A DNA stretch of 64,000 nt from Streptomyces sp. SAJ15 (lineage in GTDB: Bacteria; Actinomycetota; Actinomycetes; Streptomycetales; Streptomycetaceae): positions 806,001 to 870,000 of the forward strand of contig NZ_NISY01000001.1 in assembly GCF_007595705.1 (NCBI RefSeq), read 5' to 3'. The stretch's first letter is position 1; each line of letters starts with the position of its first letter. The notes beneath the pieces are model-generated. The model saw nothing but the letters and a program-made list of their open reading frames with translations, searched no databases and was not told the DNA's origin. Below are positions 7,439 to 17,791 of this stretch, in pieces. The position numbers were made by a program, and so were the translations under genes.

Positions 7439-10400
7439 TCAGCAGTCGAAGACCTCGCTGACCAGGGCCTGCTGCTCGGCCTGGTGGCGCTTGTTCGAAC
7501 CGACCGCCGGGGACGAGGAGTGCGGACGGGAGACCCGCCGCAGCCGCTCGGCCGGCGGCAGGTCGGCACCCACCGCCAGGTCCAGGTGGTCGATCAGGTT
7601 GAGCGCGATGAACGGCCAGGCACCCTGGTTCGCCGGCTCCTCCTGGGCCCACACGAACTTCTCGGCACCCGCGTACTTGGAGATCTCCGCCTGGAGCTCC
7701 GCACCCGGCAGCGGGTACAGCCGCTCCAGCCGGATCAGCGCGGTGTCGGTGATGCCGCGCTTCTCCCGCTCCGCCACCAGGTCGTAGTAGACCTTGCCGG
7801 AGGTGAAGACGACCTTGCGCACCGCCGCCGGGTCCACCGAGTCATCGCCGATGACCGGGCGGAACCCGCCACTGGTGAACTCCTCCGCCTTCGAGGAGGC
7901 CGCCTTGAGCCGGAGCATCGACTTCGGGGTGAAGACGACCAGCGGCTTGTGGTGCGGGTTGTGCACCTGCCAGCGCAGCAGGTGGAAGTAGTTCGACGGC
8001 AGCGTCGGCATGGCGACCGTCATGTTGTCCTGGGCGCACAGCTGGAGGAAGCGCTCGGGACGGGCCGAGGAGTGGTCCGGGCCCTGGCCCTCGTAGCCGT
8101 GCGGCAGCAGCAGCGTGACGCCGGAGGTCTGGCCCCACTTCTGCTCGGCGGAGGAGATGAACTCGTCCACGACGGTCTGCGCGCCGTTGACGAAGTCGCC
8201 GAACTGCGCCTCCCACATCACCAGCGCGTCCGGGCGGGCCAGCGAGTAGCCGTACTCGAAGCCCATCGCCGCGTACTCGCTCAGCAGCGAGTCGTAGACG
8301 GTGAAGCGCGCCTGGTCGTCGGAGAGGTAGAGCAGCGGGGTGTAGTCCTCGCCGGTCTCACGGTCGATGAGCACCGCGTGGCGCTGGCCGAAGGTGCCGC
8401 GGCGGGAGTCCTGGCCGGCGAGCCGGACCGGGGTGCCCTCCATCAGCAGCGAGCCGATCGCCAGGGTCTCGCCCATGCCCCAGTCGATGGTGCCGTCCTC
8501 GACCATGGCCGCGCGCCGCTGGAGCTGCGGGAGCAGTCGCGGGTGCACGGTGACGTGGTCGGGGATGTTCACCTGGGACTCGGCGATGCGCTTGACGACC
8601 TCCTGGGAGACGCCGGTCTGCACCGCCGCCGGGAACTCCGCCTGCGGCTCGGGGACCTCGGCCGGGGCCGGGGTCGCGGTGGCCTCGCGGACCTCGGTGA
8701 AGACCTTCTCCAGCTGGCCCTGGAAGTCCTGCAGCGCCTGCTCGGCCTCCTCCAGCGTGATGTCGCCGCGACCGATGAGGGACTCGGTGTAGAGCTTGCG
8801 CACCGAGCGCTTCTTGTCGATCAGGTCGTACATCAGCGGCTGGGTGAAGGCCGGGTTGTCCGACTCGTTGTGGCCGCGACGGCGGTAGCAGATCAGGTCG
8901 ATGACGACGTCCTTGTTGAACGCCTGGCGGAACTCGAAGGCCAGCCGCGCGACGCGGACCACGGCCTCCGGGTCGTCACCGTTCACGTGGAAGATCGGAG
9001 CCTCGATCATGCGGGCCACGTCGGTGGCGTACATGGAGGAGCGCGAGGCCTCCGGCGCGGCGGTGAAGCCGACCTGGTTGTTGATGACGATGTGCACGGT
9101 GCCGCCGGTGCGGTAGCCGCGCAGCTGCGACATGTTCAGCGTCTCCGCGACGACGCCCTGGCCGGCGAAGGCCGCGTCGCCGTGCAGCGCCACCGGCAGC
9201 ACGGTGAAGTCGGTGCCCGCCTTGCCGATGATGTCCTGCTTGGCGCGCGCGACGCCCTCCACGACCGGGTCGACCGCCTCCAGGTGGGAGGGGTTGGCGG
9301 TCAGCGAGACCTGGATCTGCTCGCCGTCCAGGCCGGTGAAGGTGCCCTCGGCGCCCAGGTGGTACTTCACGTCGCCGGAGCCGTGCATCGACTTCGGGTC
9401 GAGGTTGCCCTCGAACTCGCGGAAGATCTGTGCGTAGGACTTGCCCACGATGTTGGCGAGCACGTTGAGCCGGCCACGGTGGGCCATGCCGATGACGACC
9501 TCGTCCAGGCGCGACTCGGCGGCCGCGTCGATCACCGCGTCGAGCAGCGGGATCACGGACTCGCCGCCCTCCAGCGAGAACCGCTTCTGCCCGACGTACT
9601 TCGTCTGCAGGAAGGTCTCGAACGCCTCGGCCGAGTTCAGCCGGCGCAGGATGCGCAGCTGCTCCTCGCGCTCCGGCTTGGCGTGCGGCCGCTCCACGCG
9701 GTCCTGGATCCACTTGCGCTGCTTCGGGTCCTGGATGTGCATGAACTCGATGCCGGTGGTGCGGCAGTACGAGTCGCGCAGCACGCCCAGGATGTCGCGC
9801 AGCTTCATCATCGACTTGCCGGCGAAGCCGCCGACGGCGAACTCGCGCTCCAGGTCCCACAGGGTGAGCCCGTGCTCGGTGATGTCCAGGTCCGGGTGCT
9901 TGCGCTGGCGGTACTCCAGCGGGTCGGTGTCGGCCATGACGTGGCCGCGCACCCGGTAGGAGTGGATCAGCTCGAAGACGCGCGCCGCCTTGGTGACGTC
10001 GTCGTCGTGCGAGGCGTCGATGTCCTTCAGCCAGCGGATCGGCTCGTACGGGATCCGCAGCGCCTCGAAGATGTCGTCGTAGAAGCCGTCCTCGCCGAGG
10101 AGCAGGTTCGAGACGATGCGCAGGAACTCGCCGGAGGCGGCGCCCTGGATGACGCGGTGGTCGTAGGTCGAGGTCAGCGTCATCACCTTGGAGACGCCCA
10201 GCTTGTTCAGGGTGTCCTGGGAGGTGCCCTGGAACTCGGCCGGGTACTCCATCGCGCCGACGCCCATGATCACGGACTGGCCGGGCATCAGGCGGGGCAC
10301 GGAGTGCACGGTGCCGATGCCGCCCGGGTTGGTCAGCGAGACGGTGACGCCGGTGAAGTCGTCCATCGTCAGCTTGTTCGCGCGGGCGCGGCGGACGATG

Positions 10401-11284
10401 TCCTCGTAGGCCTGCCAGAACTCGAAGAAGTTCAGCGTCTCGGCCTTCTTGATCGCCGCGACGACCAGCTGGCGGTCGCCGTTCGGCTTCACCAGGTCGA
10501 TGGCGAGACCGAGGTTGACGTGCGGCGGCTTGACCAGCGTCGGCTTGCCGTCCTTCTCCGCGAAGGAGTAGTTCATCGACGGCATCGTCTTGATCGCACG
10601 CACCATCGCGTAGCCGATGAGGTGGGTGAAGGAGATCTTCCCGCCCCGGGCGCGCTTCAGGTGGTTGTTGATGACGATGCGGTTGTCGAAGAGCAGCTTG
10701 ACCGGGACGGCCCGCACGCTGGTCGCGGTCGGGAGGTCGAGGCTCGCGCTCATGTTCTTGGCGACCGCGGCGGACGGGCCGCGCAGCGTCACGAACTCCG
10801 GACCGCCGGGCGCGGCGGCGGCCGGCTTGGCGGCGGCCGCGGGCTTGGCGGCGGCGGGCTTCGCCGGCGCGGCCGGGGCCTGCGCGGTGGGCTTCGCCGG
10901 TGCGGCCGGCCTGGCGGCGGCCGGGGCGGCACCCGCCGCCCCCGCGGCGGCGGTGCCGCTCGCGGCGGTCGGGGCCGGCGGCGTGGCCGGCGCGGCGGCG
11001 GTGGTGCCCGCCGCCCCCGAGGCGGCGGGGGCCGGCACGACGGGCGCGGCACCCCCGCTCACGGCCTGCGATGGCGCGGCCACCGCAGAGCTCGTGTCCT
11101 TGCCAGGCTTGTAGTCGGCGAAGAAGTCCCACCAGGCTCGGTCGACCGAGTTCGGGTCCTGGAGGTACTGCTGGTAGATCTCGTCGACGAGCCACTCATT
11201 GGGACCGAAGGCGTCGGCAGGGGTCTTCCCTTGCCCGTCCTTGTCGGTCGAGACGCTCGAAGTGTTGGGGGACTGTGGCGACAC
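7439..11284 (-). CDS. kgd: Multifunctional 2-oxoglutarate dehydrogenase E1 / decarboxylase with fused acyltransferase domain
   Basis: 1281 aa, the actinobacterial fused E1-E2-like enzyme of the TCA cycle. The N-terminus ([27 protein letters not shown]) is the E1 N-terminal segment. An Ala/Pro-rich linker follows (about residues 55-150), then an E2-type acyltransferase domain with [10 protein letters not shown], then the thiamine-diphosphate E1 domains ([31 protein letters not shown]). With a separate E2/E3 it makes succinyl-CoA; in mycobacteria it is controlled by the FHA protein GarA. GTG 11284 ([10 protein letters not shown]) has AGAGGG upstream and matches usual Streptomyces starts. Confidence 0.96.
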   Translation of the reverse strand: MSPQSPNTSSVSTDKDGQGKTPADAFGPNEWLVDEIYQQYLQDPNSVDRAWWDFFADYKPGKDTSSAVAAPSQAVSGGAAPVVPAPAASGAAGTTAAAPATPPAPTAASGTAAAGAAGAAPAAARPAAPAKPTAQAPAAPAKPAAAKPAAAAKPAAAAPGGPEFVTLRGPSAAVAKNMSASLDLPTATSVRAVPVKLLFDNRIVINNHLKRARGGKISFTHLIGYAMVRAIKTMPSMNYSFAEKDGKPTLVKPPHVNLGLAIDLVKPNGDRQLVVAAIKKAETLNFFEFWQAYEDIVRRARANKLTMDDFTGVTVSLTNPGGIGTVHSVPRLMPGQSVIMGVGAMEYPAEFQGTSQDTLNKLGVSKVMTLTSTYDHRVIQGAASGEFLRIVSNLLLGEDGFYDDIFEALRIPYEPIRWLKDIDASHDDDVTKAARVFELIHSYRVRGHVMADTDPLEYRQRKHPDLDITEHGLTLWDLEREFAVGGFAGKSMMKLRDILGVLRDSYCRTTGIEFMHIQDPKQRKWIQDRVERPHAKPEREEQLRILRRLNSAEAFETFLQTKYVGQKRFSLEGGESVIPLLDAVIDAAAESRLDEVVIGMAHRGRLNVLANIVGKSYAQIFREFEGNLDPKSMHGSGDVKYHLGAEGTFTGLDGEQIQVSLTANPSHLEAVDPVVEGVARAKQDIIGKAGTDFTVLPVALHGDAAFAGQGVVAETLNMSQLRGYRTGGTVHIVINNQVGFTAAPEASRSSMYATDVARMIEAPIFHVNGDDPEAVVRVARLAFEFRQAFNKDVVIDLICYRRRGHNESDNPAFTQPLMYDLIDKKRSVRKLYTESLIGRGDITLEEAEQALQDFQGQLEKVFTEVREATATPAPAEVPEPQAEFPAAVQTGVSQEVVKRIAESQVNIPDHVTVHPRLLPQLQRRAAMVEDGTIDWGMGETLAIGSLLMEGTPVRLAGQDSRRGTFGQRHAVLIDRETGEDYTPLLYLSDDQARFTVYDSLLSEYAAMGFEYGYSLARPDALVMWEAQFGDFVNGAQTVVDEFISSAEQKWGQTSGVTLLLPHGYEGQGPDHSSARPERFLQLCAQDNMTVAMPTLPSNYFHLLRWQVHNPHHKPLVVFTPKSMLRLKAASSKAEEFTSGGFRPVIGDDSVDPAAVRKVVFTSGKVYYDLVAEREKRGITDTALIRLERLYPLPGAELQAEISKYAGAEKFVWAQEEPANQGAWPFIALNLIDHLDLAVGADLPPAERLRRVSRPHSSSPAVGSNKRHQAEQQALVSEVFDC

Positions 11285-11544
11285 GGCGGCAACCGCCCTC
11301 TTCCGCTTCCTAAGGTGGTGGACAGCGGGAATAAAGGCTACGCCTCTTGGCCCCTTACGTGCAGGTCGCACAGGTCATCGTCGTGCATGTCACATTGATC
11401 GACGGGTTTCGGGGCGCGGCACGGCGGGAAACACCCGTCATTTCGGCCCTGTCTGATCCGTACGGTCCGCACGCGGGTACGCAAAAAGCGCGCCTCACAC
11501 CGCTCGAATGTGTGCTTCCGCTCTCGACCCTACGGCACGGCAGG

Positions 11545-12662
11545 TCAACCCGGGTCGCGATCGACACCCGGAAGGCTGACCTTGATCCGGCAGCCACGAG
11601 GGGATTCGGCCACCCCTATGCGGCCACCGTGCAGATCCACCGCCCAGCGGGCGATGGCCAGCCCCAGGCCGGTGCCCCCGTCGCCCCCGGAGCCCTGGCC
11701 CTGGCCGGCGGCCTTGGGGCCGCCCCGGTTGAAGCGCTCGAACACCCGATGGCGCTCCGCCTCGGGGATGCCCGGGCCCTCGTCGATGACCTCCAGCTCC
11801 AGGCTCTGGGCGCCGTCGCCGCGCCGGGCGCGCACCGTGACCCGGCCGTGGGCCGGGCTGTGCTTCACGGCGTTGTCGATCAGGTTGGCGACCACCTGGT
11901 GCAGCCGCTCGCCGTCGGCGTGCGCGGTGAGGTCCGGAGGAAAGACGTCCAGGTTGAGGTGGACGTCCTTGCGGGAGTGGGAACCGGCGCGTGGATCGGA
12001 GGCGGCGCTCTTGGCCATGCTCGCCTCCTTGAGGATGCCGGCCAGATACGGCCACACCTCGAAGCGTCGGGCGTGCAGCGGCACCACCCCGTTGTCCAAC
12101 CGGGACAGGTCCAGCAGCTGCTCCACCAGCCGGCTCAGCCGCTCGGTCTGCCGCAGCGCGATCCGCATGGTCTCCGGATCCGCCTCGGAGACGCCGTCGA
12201 CCACGTTCTCCAGCACGGCCCGCAGGGCGGCGATCGGGGTGCGCAGCTCATGCGAGACGTTGGCCACCAGTTCCTTGCGGTGGGTGTCCACCGCCTCCAG
12301 GTCGGCGGCCATCCGGTTGAAGGCGGTGGCCAGGGCGCCGAACTCGTCCCGGCGCTCGGCCGCCCGCACCCGCCGGGTGTAGTCCCCGTGCGCCATCGCC
12401 CGGGTGACCTCGGTCATCTCGTCCAGCGGGGCGGACAGCCCGTGCGCCACGAACTGCGTGATCAGCAGCGAGGCGATGATCGAGAAGATCGTGATGACGC
12501 GGAGCTCGGTGTCGGAGTGCGCGGCCACGAACACCAGCAGGGTGGTGATGATCACCGAGCCGATGACCAGCGCCCCGAGCGCCGCCTTCACCGACCGGTA
12601 GGGGTCGAAGGGCCGCAGCGCCTCCCATACCCGACTCCAGGCGGCCCGTCCCGGCGGGAGTC

Positions 12663-12666
<4 letters not shown>
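11545..12666 (-). CDS. Sensor histidine kinase (HAMP-HisKA-HATPase)
   Basis: 373 aa. Two membrane segments near the N-terminus (VKAALGALVIGSVIITTLLVFVA and VITIFSIIASLLITQFVA) with only a few residues between them are followed by a HAMP linker, the H-box VSHELRTPIAALRAVLENV, the N-box NLIDNAVKHS and the G-boxes DEGPGIP and GTGLGLAIA. The short external loop suggests sensing in the membrane or cytoplasm. ATG 12666 overlaps the response-regulator stop in ATGA, so the two are translationally coupled. It lies upstream of kgd on the same strand but 260 bp away. Signal unknown. Confidence 0.93.
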
Positions 12667-13403
<737 letters not shown>

Positions 13404-13508
13404 ACGCCCGCCCCTGCGTCGTCCTTCGTACCCGCGTACCCGGACGGTCACCGCCCGTACCGGTCGCGTTCGTAAGGCAAGAGCGTAAAGGCATCGCGAG
13501 GGGCTCGG

Positions 13509-14228
13509 CTACGCGCCCCGAACGGCGAGGTGGACCACGTCGGGGACACCACGGGCAACGGCGATCTCTTCGGTTCGTACGCCTGTGAAACCGGCATTCC
13601 GCAAGGCTGTTTCGAAAACGGACGACGGCCGCGCGGACCAGACCGCGAGCACTCCGCCGGGTGACAGGGCGGCACGGCAGGCGGCCAACCCCGTCGGGGT
13701 GTACAGCCCGTCGTTGTCCTCGGTGACGGTCCAGTCCGGGCCGTTGTCGATGTCCAGGCACAGGGCGTCGTAGGACCCGGGGGTCGCGGCGCGCACATGG
13801 GCCACCAGGTCGGTGTGGGCGATCTCGGTGCGGGGGTCGGCCAGCGCCGTGGCGGAGATCTCCGCCAACGGGCCCTCGCGGTGCCAGTCGATCACCGCGG
13901 CCTCACGCTCGACGACCGTGATCCGTCCCCAGCGCGGCTCGGCGGCCGCCTCGGCGAGTGAGAAGCCGACCCCGAGGCCGCCGATGAGCAGGTGCGGGGC
14001 CCGGTGGTCGGACGGGGTGCGCAGCGCCGCCAGCGCGGCGTGCACCAGCAGCCGCTCGGAGCGCCCGTCGGAGGTGTCCATCAGGAAGACCCCGTTGGCG
14101 ATGATCTCGTACGTCTCGTCCCGCCGCCGCAGCACCACCTCCCCGAACGGCCCAGTCCTGCGCTCCAGGGTCACCGGCCGCCGGTCGGCGGCGTGCTCGA
14201 CGGGGCTGGCCTCGTAGGGCGGTGGCAT
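13509..14228 (-). CDS. Spermidine-synthase-like methyltransferase-fold protein
   Basis: 239 aa with a class I Rossmann fold: HLLIGGLGVGFSLAEAA as the nucleotide-binding loop, ITVVEREAAVIDWHREG as the acidic second strand, and CLDIDNGPDWT. Streptomyces genomes label such proteins spermidine synthase, but the substrate residues of true aminopropyltransferases cannot be confirmed here, so polyamine synthesis is only a possibility. It follows the two-component system in the conserved core order and is divergent from the rhomboid-like gene, sharing an intergenic Crp-type dyad. Confidence 0.75.
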   Translation of the reverse strand: MPPPYEASPVEHAADRRPVTLERRTGPFGEVVLRRRDETYEIIANGVFLMDTSDGRSERLLVHAALAALRTPSDHRAPHLLIGGLGVGFSLAEAAAEPRWGRITVVEREAAVIDWHREGPLAEISATALADPRTEIAHTDLVAHVRAATPGSYDALCLDIDNGPDWTVTEDNDGLYTPTGLAACRAALSPGGVLAVWSARPSSVFETALRNAGFTGVRTEEIAVARGVPDVVHLAVRGA

Positions 14229-14293
14229 GTGCGGGCCTCCAGGGTTCGAAGCGATGTGTTCGACGCGGGTCAGGTTGCTCGCGAGCCGTGAAA

Positions 14294-14309
14294 TGTGATG
14301 GCAATCACA
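14294..14309. promoter_or_regulatory. Crp-type dyad between divergent genes
   Basis: TGTGATGGCAATCACA fits the classic TGTGA-N6-TCACA cAMP-receptor-protein site exactly and nearly fits the GTG-N6-GNCAC motif of Streptomyces Crp. It lies 66 bp upstream of the spermidine-synthase-like start and 78 bp upstream of the rhomboid-like start. Confidence 0.55.
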
Positions 14310-14386
14310 TCAGCGCTCGCCGCCGTCCCACGGCTTCATGGTCAATTGTTGTCACCGAGTCGTGCGTGAGGGAGGAGTCGCGCGAA

Positions 14387-15889
14387 GTGACCCGGGAGCG
14401 AGCGTTCGAGTCGTCGGCCTCAGAGACACGGCCGGCGGGCCGGCCGGCCCCGGCCACGACCGACGCGCCGCCCGTGAGCGCCCGGGCGACGGCGCCTCTC
14501 GCCGCCGGACCGGCACCCCGCCGCACCCCGCGCCGTCGACCTCCCCGGCCCCCCGAGGCCGCGTCGAGCTCGCCGTCTCCGCGCCCCTCGCCGCGCTCGC
14601 CGTCTTCACGACCCTCGCCGGTTTCGCCGGCTTCGCCGTCCCGGTCGAACCGGTCTCCCTCGCCGGACGAGGGGTGCGGGCCGCACTCGGCGCCCGACCC
14701 GGCCCCGGGAGCGGAGACGCCGGCCCCGACCCGCGCGACCCCCGGCGCCCCGACAGCGGCCCCCGGTGCCACCGCGCCGCGGCCGCCGGCCGGTGGCCGT
14801 GAGCGGGGGACGCGGGTCCGGAGGTCCGGTCGGAGCGGACCTGCCGCCTCCGCCCCTGCCGCCGACTCCCCGTCGTCCGACGGTCCTGGCACGGCCGGGG
14901 CGACCGTCGCGACCCCGTCCCCGTCGCCGTCCCCGTCGCCGGCTGGCGGGCGAGGCCGGGCCGGAGCGGGCGCCGACGCCCCCGGCCCGCGGAGCGCCGC
15001 CCGTCGGGCCCCCGCGCCGCTCGGGCCGCGTCCGCCGCGTGGGCGCAAGCCCCGCAGGCCCGTCGCCCCCACCCCGCACGCGCGCCGCGACGGCCGGACG
15101 GCTCTGCCGGGCACCGCGCCGGCCCCGCCGCCACGTGGTCGCCGGGGCGTGCTGCCCCGCCCGGTCCGGGGCCGGAAGAGCACCGCTCCCGCCGTCAGCA
15201 CCCCGCAGCTCGGCGCGCCCGCGCGGCCCCGCACACCCGGCGCCGCGCGGCCGGCCCGCGCCGCGCGGGCGCTGGCGCGGCTGGTGCCCACGCCCGCCCG
15301 GACCCCGTTCACCCTCGGCTACGGGCTGCTGTTGCTGGCGACCAGCGTCTTCGCGGACCTGGGCGACCCGGAGACGGTGCGGGCGCTGCTCGCCGGATCG
15401 AGCACGGACGTCTCCCACCTCGCCGAACGCCCGCTGCTGGTGCTGCTGGCGAGCGGCGCCTGGGTGGCGGGCGGGCTGCTGTCGCCGTCCATCCTGGTGT
15501 TCCTGTCCGTCCTGACCTCCCTGGAGCGTCGCGTCGGGGGGCCGCGCACCGCGGCGATCTTCCTGTCCGGGCATGTGGCGGCGACGGTGCTCACCGAGGT
15601 GCCGGTCGCCGTGTCGGTGGCCGTCGGGCATCTGCCGGAGAGCTCGCTGAACCGACTGGACTACGGGATCAGCTACGGGCTGATGGCGAGCGTCGGCGCG
15701 CTGGCCGGGCTGCTGCGCCCGCGGCCGCGCTGGTCGATGCTGGCCGTCGTCGGCGGCATGCTGGCCACCGCGCTGTGGGACTCCACCGACCCGCTCACCG
15801 ACTGGGGCCACGCCATCGCCCTGCTGGTCGGGCTGGCCTGCTGGCCGTACGTCCGCCAGGTCCACCTGCGCCGCACCGCCACCCGCTGA
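14387..15889 (+). CDS. Rhomboid-like membrane protein with long disordered N-terminus
   Basis: 500 aa. Roughly the first 290 residues are Pro/Ala/Ser/Arg-rich low-complexity sequence. The last 200 form a multi-helix membrane domain (PFTLGYGLLLLATSVF, GAWVAGGLLSPSILVFLSVL, AAIFLSGHVAATVLTEV) with YGISYGLMASVGALAG and DWGHAIALLVGLA. The Ser in GISYG and the His in WGH are placed like the catalytic pair of rhomboid proteases of the actinobacterial rhomboid_2 group. GTG 14387 follows GAGGGAGGAG. The tail may lie in the cytoplasm as a docking region; activity is not proven. Confidence 0.7.
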   Translation: MTRERAFESSASETRPAGRPAPATTDAPPVSARATAPLAAGPAPRRTPRRRPPRPPEAASSSPSPRPSPRSPSSRPSPVSPASPSRSNRSPSPDEGCGPHSAPDPAPGAETPAPTRATPGAPTAAPGATAPRPPAGGRERGTRVRRSGRSGPAASAPAADSPSSDGPGTAGATVATPSPSPSPSPAGGRGRAGAGADAPGPRSAARRAPAPLGPRPPRGRKPRRPVAPTPHARRDGRTALPGTAPAPPPRGRRGVLPRPVRGRKSTAPAVSTPQLGAPARPRTPGAARPARAARALARLVPTPARTPFTLGYGLLLLATSVFADLGDPETVRALLAGSSTDVSHLAERPLLVLLASGAWVAGGLLSPSILVFLSVLTSLERRVGGPRTAAIFLSGHVAATVLTEVPVAVSVAVGHLPESSLNRLDYGISYGLMASVGALAGLLRPRPRWSMLAVVGGMLATALWDSTDPLTDWGHAIALLVGLACWPYVRQVHLRRTATR

Positions 15890-15988
15890 CCCGCCCCGGC
15901 GGGTGGCCGCCCACGGCGCCGGCGCGATTCCCCCTGAGGCGGGGCCGCGGGGCGGCTCGGGCCCGGCCGCCAATGGCGCCCGCCGGGC

Positions 15989-16708
15989 TCAGCCCGTCGA
16001 CCCCGGCGGCCGCACGGTCCCCTGCCACCGCCACTCCGTACGTCGGGGCAGCCCGGGCAGGGTCGCCCGGCCGGCGCACCACAGCAGGGCCGCCCCCGGA
16101 CCCTCGGGCGGAGCCGGGGCCTCCGGGAAGAGGCGGGCGAGCGCCGGGGCCGCCAGGGCGTCCGGCGGGCGCCAGTCCAGCCCGAGGGTGCGGGCGATGT
16201 CGTAGGTGTGGACGGTCAGCTCGACCACCGCCATCGCGGCGAACCCCGGCGCGTCGGAGGTGCCCCAGGGGTGCCAGGCCCGCGCGTTCGGAGCCGCGTC
16301 GCGGACGGTCGAGGCCAGCACCGTGGCCGCGATGCGGATCCCCTCGAGGCAGGCGGGGATCGGCGCCTGCTCGTCGAGGGAGGCGAAGAGGGTGACGAAG
16401 CGGTCGGAGGGTTGGGCGATGAGCAGGCCGGTATAGGCGACGAGGCCCAGCGCGAGGTGGTCGAGCGTCGCGCGACAGCTCCACTCCAGGTCGCCGTCGC
16501 CGGCGGGACGGGACCAGTCCTGGGCGGCGCCCCGCGCCAGGACCTTGCTGCACTCGATGGCGGCCGCGGACACCAGGGCGGGCCAGTCCGGGGCCGGTGC
16601 CGCCCCCGCGGTCGCGGCCCGCGCGGGGGCCGCGAGCCGCTCCGGGGCCGCGGTCCGCGCGAGGGGCGTGGCCTGTCCGGGGTCCGGGGTCCGCGCGGGG
16701 GTCGTCAC
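15989..16708 (-). CDS. Maleylpyruvate-isomerase/DinB-type mycothiol-dependent family protein
   Basis: 239 aa. After an Ala/Pro-rich start, the helical bundle contains WSCRATLDHLALGLVAYTG and VVELTVHTYDIARTLGLDW, whose His residues occupy the metal-site positions of MDMPI-type DinB proteins. Known members use mycothiol in isomerisation or detoxification; the substrate is unknown. The GTG at 16708 overlaps the stop of the upstream dehydrogenase in GTGA, so the two are cotranscribed and probably act on related compounds. Confidence 0.75.
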   Translation of the reverse strand: MTTPARTPDPGQATPLARTAAPERLAAPARAATAGAAPAPDWPALVSAAAIECSKVLARGAAQDWSRPAGDGDLEWSCRATLDHLALGLVAYTGLLIAQPSDRFVTLFASLDEQAPIPACLEGIRIAATVLASTVRDAAPNARAWHPWGTSDAPGFAAMAVVELTVHTYDIARTLGLDWRPPDALAAPALARLFPEAPAPPEGPGAALLWCAGRATLPGLPRRTEWRWQGTVRPPGSTG

Positions 16709-17592
16709 GCGCCCTCCTCGGCGAGCCCCTTGACGACGGCCGCGTAGCTGTCGGCGCCGTGGCCGGCGTCGATGGCGCGCTGGATCTGGTCGCGCAGCAG
16801 TCGGGGCAGCGTGGTGTCCAGCCGCGCCGCCTCGTTGGCGTGCACGAAGTGCTCGATGGCGACGCGGTGCACGTCCAGCGTGGCGTCGTCGCCGGGGTAG
16901 CGGCCGGCGTCGACCTGCGGCGCGTAGGTGGTGATGAACCCGGCGACGGCACCCAGCCAGCGCACCGCGACCGGGGTGAACGCCTCGGCCGTCACCCCGT
17001 CCCCGGCCAGCAGCGCCGCGCCCTGCGCCCAGCCGCCGAGCGCCGACCACATCACGCCCAGCAGGGCGGTGTCGTAGAGGGAGGACAGGCCGGGGTCGGT
17101 GCCGAGGTGCAGCGGGTCGCCCAGGGCCGAGAGCGTGGCGCGGTGCGCGTCGAAGGCGTCCAGCGCGCCGGAGTAGAAGAACATCGACTCGGGCTTGCCC
17201 ACCCCCGGCGGGGTGTTCATGACCGCCGCGTCGAGGTAGGTGGCGCCGAGCCCGTCCGCCCAGCGTTCCGTCTCGCGGGCCAGCTCGGGCGAGCCGGAGG
17301 TGAGGTTCACCAGGACCTTGCCGGCGAGCCCGGCGCCCACCGGGTCGAGGATCTCGCGCACCGCGGTGTAGTCGAGGACGCAGATGATCACCAGCTCGCC
17401 GGCGGCGACGGCCTCCGCGGCGTCGGCGGCCGGCCGGGCGCCCTGGGCGACCAGCGCGTCGGCCCGGCCCGCGGTGCGGTTCCAGACGGTGACCCGGTGG
17501 CCCGCGCGCAGCATGGCCTCGGCCAGGGCCCGGCCCATCGAACCGAGGCCGAGGACGGAGACGGAGGCGGGGGAGGCGGGAGATGGGCTCAT
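16705..17592 (-). CDS. NAD(P)-dependent dehydrogenase of the 6PGDH/imine-reductase type
   Basis: 295 aa. Rossmann start VSVLGLGSMGRALAEAMLRAGHRVTVWNRT, the 6-phosphogluconate-dehydrogenase-like NAD(P) domain, then a helical dimer domain with LYDTALLGVMWSALGGWAQGAALL. The proportions match beta-hydroxyacid dehydrogenases and imine reductases. ATG 17592 starts right at the nucleotide fold. It is divergent from a GlxA-type AraC regulator and coupled to the maleylpyruvate-isomerase-like gene, so the pair may be a small inducible detoxification or catabolic unit. Confidence 0.8.
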   Translation of the reverse strand: MSPSPASPASVSVLGLGSMGRALAEAMLRAGHRVTVWNRTAGRADALVAQGARPAADAAEAVAAGELVIICVLDYTAVREILDPVGAGLAGKVLVNLTSGSPELARETERWADGLGATYLDAAVMNTPPGVGKPESMFFYSGALDAFDAHRATLSALGDPLHLGTDPGLSSLYDTALLGVMWSALGGWAQGAALLAGDGVTAEAFTPVAVRWLGAVAGFITTYAPQVDAGRYPGDDATLDVHRVAIEHFVHANEAARLDTTLPRLLRDQIQRAIDAGHGADSYAAVVKGLAEEGA

Positions 17593-17625
17593 GGTGTGCG
17601 CTCCTGGTTCGCGAGGGGGAAGGGG

Positions 17626-17682
17626 GTCGACGCGGAGGTGTCGACGAGGAGGTCGACGAAGGGGTCGACGGCGCTTGTCGAT
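17626..17682. repeat. Phased GTCGAC repeats upstream of the dehydrogenase operon
   Basis: GTCGAC occurs at 17626, 17640, 17652 and 17664, with GTCGAT at 17677: steps of 14, 12, 12 and 13 bp. They lie 35-90 bp before the dehydrogenase start and about 110-165 bp before the divergent AraC gene. Close to one helical turn apart, they may be operators for that AraC protein. Confidence 0.45.
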
Positions 17683-17791
17683 CAAGCACCCCTTCACGCT
17701 CGCACCGCGCTCCGGCCGCCGACAGTGGCGGGGATGACGGCTCTCGCAAAATTCCTGCCAGTCCGCGGCCGGCCGCCCTACGCTCGTGATC

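Noticed and set aside
7139..11398. A 1419-codon open frame antisense to kgd
   Set aside because: Arg/Val/Leu-rich shadow with no motifs; the opposite strand encodes a complete Kgd.
14305..15312. Leftward open frame across the rhomboid N-terminal region
   Set aside because: Gly/Arg/Ala-rich peptide without a ribosome site or family signal; the rightward frame continues into a real membrane domain.
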